In this document: positions 49,444-59,000 of the stretch, piece after piece
How positions within the stretch are numbered: position 1 is the first letter of the stretch
Layout of the letters: each line of letters opens with the position of its first letter
Source of the DNA: Ciborinia camelliae
Lineage: Eukaryota; Ascomycota; Leotiomycetes; Helotiales; Sclerotiniaceae
Direction of reading: 5' to 3'
Length of the DNA stretch: 62,370 nucleotides
Assembly: GCA_025890175.1 (NCBI GenBank)
Contig: JANPYM010000001.1
Coordinates: forward strand, 4,777,948 to 4,840,317
The notes under the pieces: generated by a model
Told to the model about the DNA's origin: nothing
Seen by the model: only the letters and a program-made list of their open reading frames with translations
Database searches by the model: none
Program-made: the position numbers and the translations under genes

Positions 49444-50875
49444 TTAGATGGTTTTCTTAACGCTTTGCTGTTTGGCGGCGGTGGTATTGTCGATAGTAAG
49501 AGAAAGACGCTTATACATGTCTATACCCATGATTATTGCTATGTCGGAGTTAGTGGTGATGTAATCTTTTGCCAATGATCACGATAATATAATATGGTAG
49601 ATTTTGAAGACTTTGTATGTAGACTCACGAGCGTGCAAAGGATGTGAGCAGGAAAATGGAAGAAAAGGGAAGAAAGAAAACATGACGTAAATAGGGAGAT
49701 ACGTACACAATAAAATATAAGGACCGTAGAGAGTGGTCAGATCAATCTTTTGCGAGTGGGTAATAGGCCAGTAGAGATATTCGTGCATGCAGACGAGGGT
49801 TGTGAGAAATACTTCGAGGGCGTAGGGGAGAAGAATTAGAGGAGTTTTGGGGGAATCTGTGATAGGGGGGGATGTTAGTTTAGATTATTTGGGAGGGCAA
49901 AGGAGACGAGAAGAAAAAAAAAAGGGAGGGGGGGTGGAGAGGAGCACATAATTGATCGAGGGAGAAAATGAGTGGGAGAGGGGGAAAATGGGGGAATGGG
50001 AGCTAGGGAAGTCAAATACATATATATGTGGAATGGAGGAGGAGCAGGTGACTTCAAAGGGATTCAATGATTGAGAGTATGGGAGAAGGGTATTATTTCT
50101 TGGTATGCGGTAAAATGAAATATGGGTGTATAAGACATGATGCGGAGATTTATGAAGCATAACACCATCACCCCGAAATTCGAAAATGGGCACAGGGAAA
50201 TATCGCATGATAATCTGCTCCCATGGATTGTCATTTACTTAAATGAGAATTTGGGGTTGGAATTAGACCAAGGGTATTGTGCTCCTTGAAGCACACATCA
50301 CGAACTCGAGTCATACCATTTTCCCATTATCCCACCTGGAGAATCTCGCGGCATATCCCCTTCCCCTCCCCTCCCCTCCCCTCTCATCCACTCCAAACCC
50401 TCAGCTCAACCCCCTTAATCACAAACTCCACGGTAAAATCATAACACAAATAAGAAAAGAAACAAACTCACTCCTCAATAATCCCCCAACAGCCCAAAAA
50501 CTCACGGGCACATGAACCAACAACTCCAACCAAATAAAAAGCTGAAAATAGACAGGTGGCGATACGAAAAATAAATCATTGTAGGTTGTGATGTAGAAAG
50601 TTTTGATTGAGGTGAGGAAGGATGGGGTAAGGGAGGGAGGGTAGATGGCTTGGAGATCCATTACTGTATTTGGGGGAGGGGGTTAGTGAGTGTTGGTGAA
50701 ATAAGAGGAAAAGGGGGCGGGGGGAGGGGATTGCATTGCAATGGATTGGGAGAAGGGGGAGGAATAGGATATTTGGGAAAGAGGGAGAGAACATACGAAA
50801 CATAACGGGAATATGAGTTAGGAAATAGATGAGGTAAAGAAGGTCGAATTTGCGGGAGAAGATTGAGGTTGCCAT
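49444..50875 (-). CDS. EXPERA-domain (TMEM97/EBP-like) membrane protein
   Basis: Four short minus-strand exons (50797-50875, 50472-50663, 49707-49856, 49444-49538) give 171 aa with consistent phase. Introns are 133, 615 and 168 nt; all are GT-AG, and the last has a textbook branch site (ctaac) 10 nt before the acceptor. The chain starts MATSIFSRKFDLLYLIYFLTH and has four hydrophobic segments, including YFQLFIWLELLVHVPVSFW, LILLPYALEVFLTTLVC and LYGPYILLSIIMGIDM. The order of His/Asp/Glu in the helices (THIP, LELLVHVP, YGPYIL, GIDM) matches the EXPERA family (sigma-2 receptor/TMEM97, emopamil-binding). Such proteins sit in the ER or lysosome membrane and act in sterol handling. Exact function unknown. 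The 615-nt intron is exceptional here. Confidence 0.75.
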
Positions 50876-51700
50876 TTTGAGTGGATTTTCGATAGGATGT
50901 GCCTCAAAGAAGGGACCTGACGCAATTTTTGTATCGTGAAAGCCTTGATTTCTTCGATCAATCACAATTTTCGATGTATCGCACGAAAATGATGATGTTG
51001 AGGACCTCTGGAGTGTTGAGAACCCGTCAAACACGACTTTGAGGCGAGACTGGATAATCATGTGACTTTGTGCGGAAATGAGGTCCCCGCACATCGTTTT
51101 CCAACCACGATGAAGCATCACATCTTGAAGCTGGTTTCTTCTCCTTTCTCTTTACATGCAAGTTTGTATGCGGCTGAGAATGATTTGTTTACTCATCATC
51201 CCCCAATATTCACAATATCTATTGTCCTCACTCAATTTGGCCTTTCGCAAACAAGACGAAAGTGGGCATATGCGTGATATTTCCGAGTCCGTAGAATTTC
51301 CAAAATTCCATGCCTTGTCGCTCGTTGATCACTTTGGTGTAATCCTCAGGTTTATTTTACCAAATCATACATGATCATATGGAGGCATCAAGTGATGTTT
51401 TGCTTGATTACTATTCTTTATCCAGCGACATTGATGCATCGCATTCTGTGTTCAGTGAACCGCAAATGATTAGTGAACGGGATACACAATATGTAATCAA
51501 GTTCGATTAAATGTTTAGTGAACACTCTCCAGTTCCATCGGAACTATCACAATTGCGAATTATTGTATTTATCATCAGTATCTCAGGATTTATGTATAAA
51601 TTAGTTGTTTGCGTTGATATAAGGCAAAGTAAACAATTAAAATCTATACTACCAATCTTCATTCTGAGCCAGCGCACTCAAGACCAAGTTTCCAAACACA
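50876..51700. other. Divergent intergenic region
   Basis: Upstream of both the EXPERA gene and the NmrA-like gene. A cluster of tcagtgaac/attagtgaac/tttagtgaac short repeats lies near 51,452-51,525. No gene. Confidence 0.5.
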
Positions 51701-52789
51701 ATGTCATCTCATCAAACATCCAAGATCTTCATCATTGGTGGTACAGGAGCCCAAGGTATACCTGTTATCAAGGCTCTCGTCGCCGACAAGAAATATAAAG
51801 TTAGGGTTCTAACCCGTGATAAAACATCCGCCAGAGCCCAGCAACTTCTTGCTCTTGGCAATGTTGAACTCTTCGAAGGTACCTTTGCCGACGAAGATGT
51901 TCTCCGTGCTGGCTACAAAGGCTGTGATGGAGCATTCGTCAATATCGATGGTTTCAACACTGGTGAAAAGACCGAAATATTCTGGGCAATTCGTTCTTAT
52001 GAAATCGCCATCCAAGAAGGAATTAAATTTTTTGTCTATGGCAATCTTGACTACGCATTGAAGATAAGTGGATGGCAGGAAAAATATCATGCTGGTCATT
52101 ATGATGGAAAAGGAAGAATTGGTGAATGGATCTTATGGCAGAATCAAAGTAATCCCAATGGGATGGGTGCAGCTTTGTTTACCACAGGCCCATATATCGA
52201 AATGTCAATTACGGGAAGAACAGTCATGACACCTACAGTAGAAGATGGAATTTTGACATGGAGAGTCCCATTGGGAGATGGTGCCGTCCCGCATGTCAGT
52301 TTGGAGGATTGTGGATTCTACGTTCGATGGTTATTCGATCACCCTGAGCGTACCAATGGAATTGACCTCCAAGTTAGCATTGGCGATATAACTTACACCG
52401 AAATGGCAACAGAATTCGAAAAAGTCACAGGCCACCCTGCTCAATACATTCATACCGATGTCGACGAATATTTCGAGCGTTTTGGACCAGCAGCTGATAC
52501 ACCGGCTGGGGTTAATGCGGATCCGAAGGATAAAGCGACGATGACTATTAGGAGGAATTTTACGGCGTGGTGGACTCAGTTTAGAGAAAGATTGTTGGAG
52601 AGGGATTATAGTTTGTTGGATGAGATTCATCCTGAGAGGATTAGAAGTGCGGAAGAATTCTTTAGGAGAGAAGACAAGAGATTGAGAGAGGAGTCAGATG
52701 GGGAGATTGGGTTGTGGGAAAGTGTTCAGCCGGAGAATTTGAAGCATATATTGAAATTAACGGAGGATGGGAGGAAGGGCAAGTTGTAA
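51701..52789 (+). CDS. NmrA-like NAD(P)-binding protein
   Basis: Single exon, 362 aa. The N-terminal Rossmann fold is clear: KIFIIGGTGAQGIPVIKAL (GGTGAQG dinucleotide motif), RVLTRDKTSARAQQL after the second strand, where an Arg suits NADP binding, then ELFEGTFADEDVLRAGYKG and FVNIDGF. Further on, FFVYGNLDYAL and GPYIEM follow the usual NmrA plan, which lacks the YxxxK catalytic pair of active dehydrogenases. The C-terminal ~90 residues (HPERIRSAEEFFRRED) close the substrate lobe. NmrA-like proteins serve as redox or nitrogen-metabolism sensors, or as accessory reductases. No partner gene nearby points to one. It is the last intact gene before the AT-rich block. Confidence 0.88.
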   Translation: MSSHQTSKIFIIGGTGAQGIPVIKALVADKKYKVRVLTRDKTSARAQQLLALGNVELFEGTFADEDVLRAGYKGCDGAFVNIDGFNTGEKTEIFWAIRSYEIAIQEGIKFFVYGNLDYALKISGWQEKYHAGHYDGKGRIGEWILWQNQSNPNGMGAALFTTGPYIEMSITGRTVMTPTVEDGILTWRVPLGDGAVPHVSLEDCGFYVRWLFDHPERTNGIDLQVSIGDITYTEMATEFEKVTGHPAQYIHTDVDEYFERFGPAADTPAGVNADPKDKATMTIRRNFTAWWTQFRERLLERDYSLLDEIHPERIRSAEEFFRREDKRLREESDGEIGLWESVQPENLKHILKLTEDGRKGKL

Positions 52790-53189
52790 GGAGTAGTATT
52801 ACTGAGTTAAGAGGATGTTAATGTGGTGAGAATTGGGGGCAGCTGTTTGCGTGGAGATTCACACTTTCCCATTCTTGGTTCGTCCGGTAATTATCAGGTG
52901 TTGAGGAGACTGGCTGTATTTTCTTTCCAGAGAAAAGAGAAAAGGGGGAGTGGGTGTGGGTGTGGGGCATCTGCTCTGTCTCGAAACATTCGCCTTTCTC
53001 TTCAAAGGCCCTATCTTTTACTCTCTGAGATATTTAAACTTCCACCTATTCGAAGTGCCATCCATATGTTTCTAATCCTAATGTCACAAGAATTGCATGT
53101 TTCCAAAGTCATAACATCAATACTCTCACATCAATTAAACATTTCGCAATCTGTACGGTCGGCCATATAGTAGGTTAGTATCACATCGC
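52790..53189. other. Edge of the gene-bearing region
   Basis: 3' UTR of the NmrA-like gene and about 300 bp of normal composition without a gene. GC content falls sharply right after it. Confidence 0.6.
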
Positions 53190-53252
53190 TTTTTTCACTT
53201 TTTTCACTTTTTTCACTTTTTTCACTTTTATAGCTTTTATAGCTTTTATAGC
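53190..53252. repeat. 9-bp tandem repeats at the isochore border
   Basis: Four copies of ttttttcac run directly into three copies of ttttatagc, seven 9-mers in all, exactly where composition changes from genic to AT-only. Confidence 0.9.
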
Positions 53253-54570
53253 TTTTAGTTCTTTTTTATTAATACTAAATTTTGACTTAATTTCTATAAT
53301 ATTATATATTGTTAGATAATAATATATTAGCTAATTAAATCTTTTAGATTATTTTAAATAAACTATTATACAATATATTAAGCTTTTTTTCTAAAGTATT
53401 GTATAATATATTTGTAAATCCTTTTTTCAATTATATGCAAATCTTTTTTTAATAATTTTAATATTATTATTATTATTAATACTTTAAAAATAATCCAGGC
53501 CTTTTTAATTATTATATAATACAATTTCCGCAAAAAATATTATATAGTATATAATACTATTTCCAAAAAAGTTATAATTTCTATAACTTTTTTTATTATT
53601 TTTTTTATTATCTTTTTTGTTATTTTTGTTATTATACTTTTTGTTACTTTTTTTATTATTTTTAAAATTGTACAAATTAATCTCTTTTTTATTATTTTAA
53701 TTAATCTAAATTCAATTTATTTGATAGGCATTTTTGTTTGTACAATGTAAAAATGGGTTTAATTTATATAATAAAATAAATTTAATTTGTATAATAGAAT
53801 AAATTTAGTTTATATAATAGAATAAATTTAATTTGTATGATGAAAATGTAATAAAGGTATAATAAAAATGTGATGATAATAATGAAGTATTTGTTTGTAA
53901 GTTTTATATAATCACAATTTTTATATATTAATTAAAAAATTTATATAATTAAGATAAATAATAATTAATTTGTATAATGAAAAAAATAGATAATAATTGA
54001 TTTGTATAATAAAATAAATTGATTTGTATAGATAAGAAATATAAAATTAAAAAAATTGAAAAGATTGAAAGAATAAAAAAATTTTGATTTTATAAAAAAA
54101 GAAATAAATATTGATTAAACAATTAAAATTAATATATAATAATTAATCGATTATTGATATTATTGTATAAAAAAAAAAATATTAATATATAAAAAAAATA
54201 ATAAAATTAATTTGAAATTATTTTTTTTAAATAATTTTATTATTTTTATTTATTTTTTTAATTTTTTATTTAATTTGAATAAATATTTTTGTAAAAATAT
54301 TATTCTTTTCTTCACAAAATACTTTTTCAAAAATATTATTATTAATATATTAAATACATCTTATTAAAAAAATATTAATTTACTATTAACAAAAATATTT
54401 ATTAAAATTTCTGTTTTAAATCTATATTATTAAACCAGTAGTAAAAGCAAAAGCATAAGTCCGATGTTTACCACAGCTCCTCGATTCACTTATAAAACAA
54501 TCAAATAAAAAAAATACAAAAAATAAAATTATACGAAAACCTTAATTTTCCGTAAAATTATATCTTTAAG
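53253..54570. other. AT-rich isochore, left part
   Basis: Nearly pure A/T with no ORF of note. A short more balanced patch at about 54,430-54,495 (containing ccgatgtttaccacagctcc) may be a less-decayed remnant of the original repeat. Confidence 0.85.
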
Positions 54571-54782
54571 TGTTGGAATATACCATAGGGGAGATGACCA
54601 TGCATATATGCATATATATGCTTTCAGTTGACCATATATTATTAAAAGGTTCTAACTAAAATGACCTAATTATATGCCCTTTAATGCCATACTAGCCTAT
54701 ACTAATTCGTAAACTAATACTATACAATTCGTACGTTCGTACAATATAATTTATATAATTCGCATAATCCATTTATCCGACA
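54571..54782 (+). repeat. Left terminal repeat (212 bp)
   Basis: It aligns to the right repeat without gaps. Of 18 differences all are transitions: 15 are A here against G on the right, one is T against C, and two are G against A. Confidence 0.92.
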
Positions 54783-54960
54783 CTGGCAATTTTCTAAAAA
54801 GATCGAAGAGATCATGTGAATCGGCATTCCCACTAGCTAGTAGCTCCTCCCATCATGCCTTGATATACCACTATCCTATTCCATCCTTCCGTCGCTGTCG
54901 TAGGTGGCGTAGTTGTATTAAAACTTGAAGTTGAAATAAGGTTCGAGGCTGAAACATATA

Positions 54961-55080
54961 TAGAATCGAAGTGCAGGGGGTAGGTGTACGTAGAATCGAA
55001 GTGCAGAGGGTAGTAGTTCGTAGATTCGAAGTGCAGAGGATAGTAGTTCGTAGATTCGAAGTGCAGAGGATAGGTAGAAT
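54961..55080. repeat. 30-bp tandem repeat inside the element, four copies
   Basis: Unit tagattcgaagtgcagagga plus tagtagttcg, starting at 54961, 54991, 55021 and 55051, with a truncated fifth start near 55,075. Confidence 0.92.
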
Positions 55081-55204
55081 CGAAGTGTCGGGGATCGTAG
55101 GTTCGATCGTAGAAAGTGATTCGTTCGTAGAGAATGATTCGTTCGAAGCTGGTAGATCACTTTCTTGTAGAACTAGTATATCGCTTTCCTCTGGAATGTG
55201 TTCT

Positions 55205-55276
55205 TCTGAAATATGCTTTCCTGGTAGTTCTGAAATATGCTCTTCTGGTAGTTCTGAAATATGCTCTTCTGGTATA
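55205..55276. repeat. 24-bp tandem repeat inside the element, three copies
   Basis: The unit tctgaaatatgctcttctgg plus tagt is present at 55205, 55229 and 55253. More decayed gaacctgaaatt repeats follow near 55,390-55,430. Confidence 0.9.
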
Positions 55277-55555
55277 TGCTCTTCTGAAATGAGCTTTTCT
55301 CGCATATGAGGAACTGAAATTTCATCTTCTCGCGGAACCAGCATATTTTCTTGCTGCATACGAGCATCTGAAATATGATTTTCTTGCATGTGAGAACCTG
55401 AAATTAATATGCGAGAACCTGAAATTGATGGATTTTGAAGAGTTGAAACTAGTAGATTTTCAGGGACTGGAACTAGTAGATCTTGCTTTTTCCGAAGTTG
55501 TTCAGCGTGCTCTCGCAGGGTATAAGATCTAAGCTTTACATATCGATCTAGTAGT

Positions 55556-55727
55556 GCCTCTTCGACCTTTTTAGAGAGTTGCCAGTATCGGATAAATAAA
55601 TCATGCGAATCATGTGAATTATACTGTACGAACGTACAAACTGTATAGTACTAGTCTACAAACTAGTATAGGCTAGTACGGCATCAAAAGGCATATAATC
55701 AGGTCATTTTAGCTAGAACCTTTTAAT
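55556..55727 (-). repeat. Partial inverted copy of the terminal repeat plus its inner flank
   Basis: From about 55,588 to 55,727 the sequence is the reverse complement of the right ~140 bp of the 212-bp repeat (tatcggataaataaatcatg ...). From 55,556 to 55,587 it also matches, inverted, the ~30 bp that follow the left repeat (ctcttcgacctttttag...ttgccag). The similarity stops near 55,727, so about 72 bp of the repeat are missing. Confidence 0.85.
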
Positions 55728-55792
55728 ATGAATAAGGTGCTGAGTCTCACAACCCAGGCTCCTGATCTGTGATATCTGATTTCACTGATCAG

Positions 55793-56004
55793 TGTTGGAA
55801 TATACCATGGGGGAGATAACCATGCATATATGCGTATATATGCTTTCAGTTGACCATGTATTATTAAGAGGTTCTAACTAAAATGACCTGATTATATACC
55901 CTTTGATGCCGTACTAGCCTATACTAGTTCGTAGACTAGTACTATACAGTTCGTACGTTCGTACGGTATAATTCATATGATTCGCATGATCCATTTATCC
56001 GACA
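55793..56004 (+). repeat. Right terminal repeat (212 bp)
   Basis: Same length and orientation as the left repeat. It is less G-to-A altered than the left copy. Confidence 0.92.
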
Positions 56005-59000
56005 TTGAGATTAATTTTGCTATTTACAATTACTATATTCACTTTCAAAATGATTTGATATACATCGATATTTAGAAAACAGCTTTATTATATTTTTTTG
56101 TATTAATATTTAATATTTCCTGTATATTAAATTTTAAAAAACATTTCGATTTTAAATTAAAAGTTTATTAATATATAATAAATATTGATCTCAAAATTAA
56201 CAAAATTTTATAATATTAATTATAAATTTTATATCATATTTTAATATATTAAGAAAAGCTTGTTATAAATCATTTTTACAAAATAATTCTAATTATTAAA
56301 ATATATATTGTAATCTTGAATTTTAATTAAAAAAAATATTTTGAAGCATTTGTTAAATAAAAGAATTATATTAAATAAATTTTTTATATTATTTATTAAA
56401 TTAAAATTAAAAATTTTTTTTATTTGTATATATTTATATTGATTTGAAAAGTATTTTGATATTATAAAATTAAAATTGATTAATTAAAATTATAAATTTA
56501 ATAAATTAAATATTAATTAAAAGATATTGTATTAAATTATAAAAGGAATAATATTTTTAATATATAATAATAATTTTGTTTTTTTTTTATATTAAATCCA
56601 ACAAAAATAATTTAATAATAAAATTTCGAAAATCATTTTATATTATAAATTAAATAAATAATTAATTAGTATTAAATCTTTTTAATAATAATAAATAATA
56701 AAAAGTTATAAAAAAAAAATAAATTTATTTTTTATATAAAATCCCAATATTATAATATTATTTTAATTATATAATAATATATTTTAGATGTATAAATAAA
56801 CAAAAAGTAAAAAAAATTTTATTTACTTTTTGTTTCCTTTTTTTTTTTAATATTATATATATATTTTTATTTTTATTTTTTATAAAATATTCAAATTTTT
56901 TTTAAATAATTTATTATTATAATATTTTGTTTTTTTAAGAATTATTGAAATAGCGAAAAAAAATAATTAGATAATTATATTCAATATAAATACTATTTTT
57001 TTTTGTTTAAATCTTTAATCCTCAAAAATCCCAGATCGAAAAACTTTGTGAAAAAAATCTCAAGATTATTTATTTTTTTAAAACAATTTTATTATTTTAA
57101 AAATAATAATTTTGATTTTGAATTGGATTTTTTTAATATAAAAATTATTATTAAACAATAAAAATTATATAATAAAGTAAATAATTATAAATTTAATAAA
57201 ATCTATAAAAAAGTTTTTAATATTAAATATTATAAAAGCTTTGTATTTTATTAAAAAAAAAGCAAATAAACTATTAATTTAATAAGTTTTAATTTTATTA
57301 ATATAAAAAACCTTATAATTTTTTTTAATTTATAAATTATTAATTAAGAAAAAAAATTGGTTTAATTTTATAAGGCTTATTAATTTGTAATTATATTATA
57401 TATAATTCCTTATAGAAATATAATAGAATTATATAAATAATATTTGGCAAAATTAATAAAATTTAAAGAATAAAATAATCGTTTTAATATTTATAATTTT
57501 TTAATTAATATTAAATTATAAATTATTAAATCTTAAAAAATATATTGGGTAAAATTCAATTTAAATATTAAATTTGTTATATATATATTATTTGAATAAA
57601 AATTATTTTAAAACTATATTAAATTATATTTACAAATTTTAAATTATAAAATATTTTCAAATATAAAAACAAAAATTAATCTTATTTTTTTATAATTCTA
57701 ATTTGATATAAAGAAAAAAAAAGAAATTATAGAGTAAACTAAAAAAATTATATAAGATATTACAAAAAAAAAATTTAAAAAATATTTATATAATAAATCC
57801 TTTATTTTTTTATTTATTACTTTTTTATCTGCAAATACAAAATATCCACATTATAATAAAATTATTAAAGATAATTTTTTTATTAATATAAATAACAATA
57901 AAAAAAAAGTTATAATTAAATTAATAAATAAAAAAACAAAATTAAAACTAAATATTAAAATAAAATTTATTAATAATATTAATATAATTAAAAAAGAAAA
58001 AAAAAATAATAATAAAAATAATTTTTTATTATTTAATTTATTAAATATAAAAAAAAAAAGAATAATAATAGAAATAATGAAAAAAATGATAATAAAAAGA
58101 ATAATTGTTAAAGTAGAAAATGCAAGGAATCAATTAGATCAATAATAACTCCAAGACTTTTTATTATTTTTCTAAATAAAATTTTTATTATCTTTTTAAA
58201 TAATTAGTAATATACTGTTAATTACTATTTAAATAACAATATTTCGTTCAACATAAAACTTTGCAAATTTTCGAAATCTTTTTCGTTTAATTATATAAAT
58301 CTGTTTTATATATATTAATATTTTATAAATTAAATATTATGTTGGAGATTTGTTATTAATCAATGTTGAATATTAGCGATCATTGGTATATTAATTTCAA
58401 GTTTAAATTTTATGTTTAAATATTTTTTTTATTTTTATTATTTTTAGATTTATAATAAAGCTTTTTTTTTAAGATATTTTATTTAAAAAATTTTATTTAT
58501 TGGAATTTATTATTTATATATATTAAGATATTTTTTTGGTTTATATTTTTATAATTATTTTTTTATATAAATGATAATTTTTAGATATTAATTTATTTTT
58601 ATTAATTTAAAGTTTATATTATTAATAAAATATTGATTTTAGATAAAATATATTTTAATATTATATATTTATATTGTTTTATTTTTTTTAATTTATTAAA
58701 ATTTTTATAAATATTTGATAAATATTGATTAAATATTGAAAATTATTTTAATAATTTTATTTTTGAAGTTTTTGTATTTAAAATTTTTTTTTTAATATAA
58801 AAAAACGAAGATTTTATTGATTTTTTTATTAAATAATTAAATTTTATATTTTTTATTGTTAAAAATATTTATATTTTTTTTGTTTTTATAATTTAAAATT
58901 CGAATTTTTAATTTTTATTAATATTATTTTTTATATTTTTTTATATATTTTTTTTAATTAATTTTTTTATTAATATTATAATTTTTTTTATTTTTTTTAT

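Larger units (their letters stand above)
54571..56004. mobile_element. Non-autonomous miniature LTR element (TRIM-like), 1434 bp
   Basis: Two direct repeats of exactly 212 bp (54571-54782, 55793-56004) start TGTTGGAATATACC and end TTTATCCGACA, the TG...CA ends typical of LTRs. The flanking pentamers are ttaag on the left and ttgag on the right, a 5-bp target duplication with one G-to-A change. One base after the left repeat comes tggcaattttc, positioned like a tRNA primer-binding site. The ~1 kb interior encodes no recognisable gag or pol, so the element cannot move alone. No clear polypurine tract precedes the right repeat. The GC content is far above that of the surrounding block. Confidence 0.85.

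Noticed and set aside
54961..55276. Regularly spaced repeats as a CRISPR array
   Set aside because: The units are directly adjacent without unique spacers, and the DNA is eukaryotic.
54871..55389. 172-aa minus-strand ORF with HISELPEE repeats
   Set aside because: Low-complexity by-product of tandem arrays inside the miniature LTR element; kept only as a finding, not as a gene.
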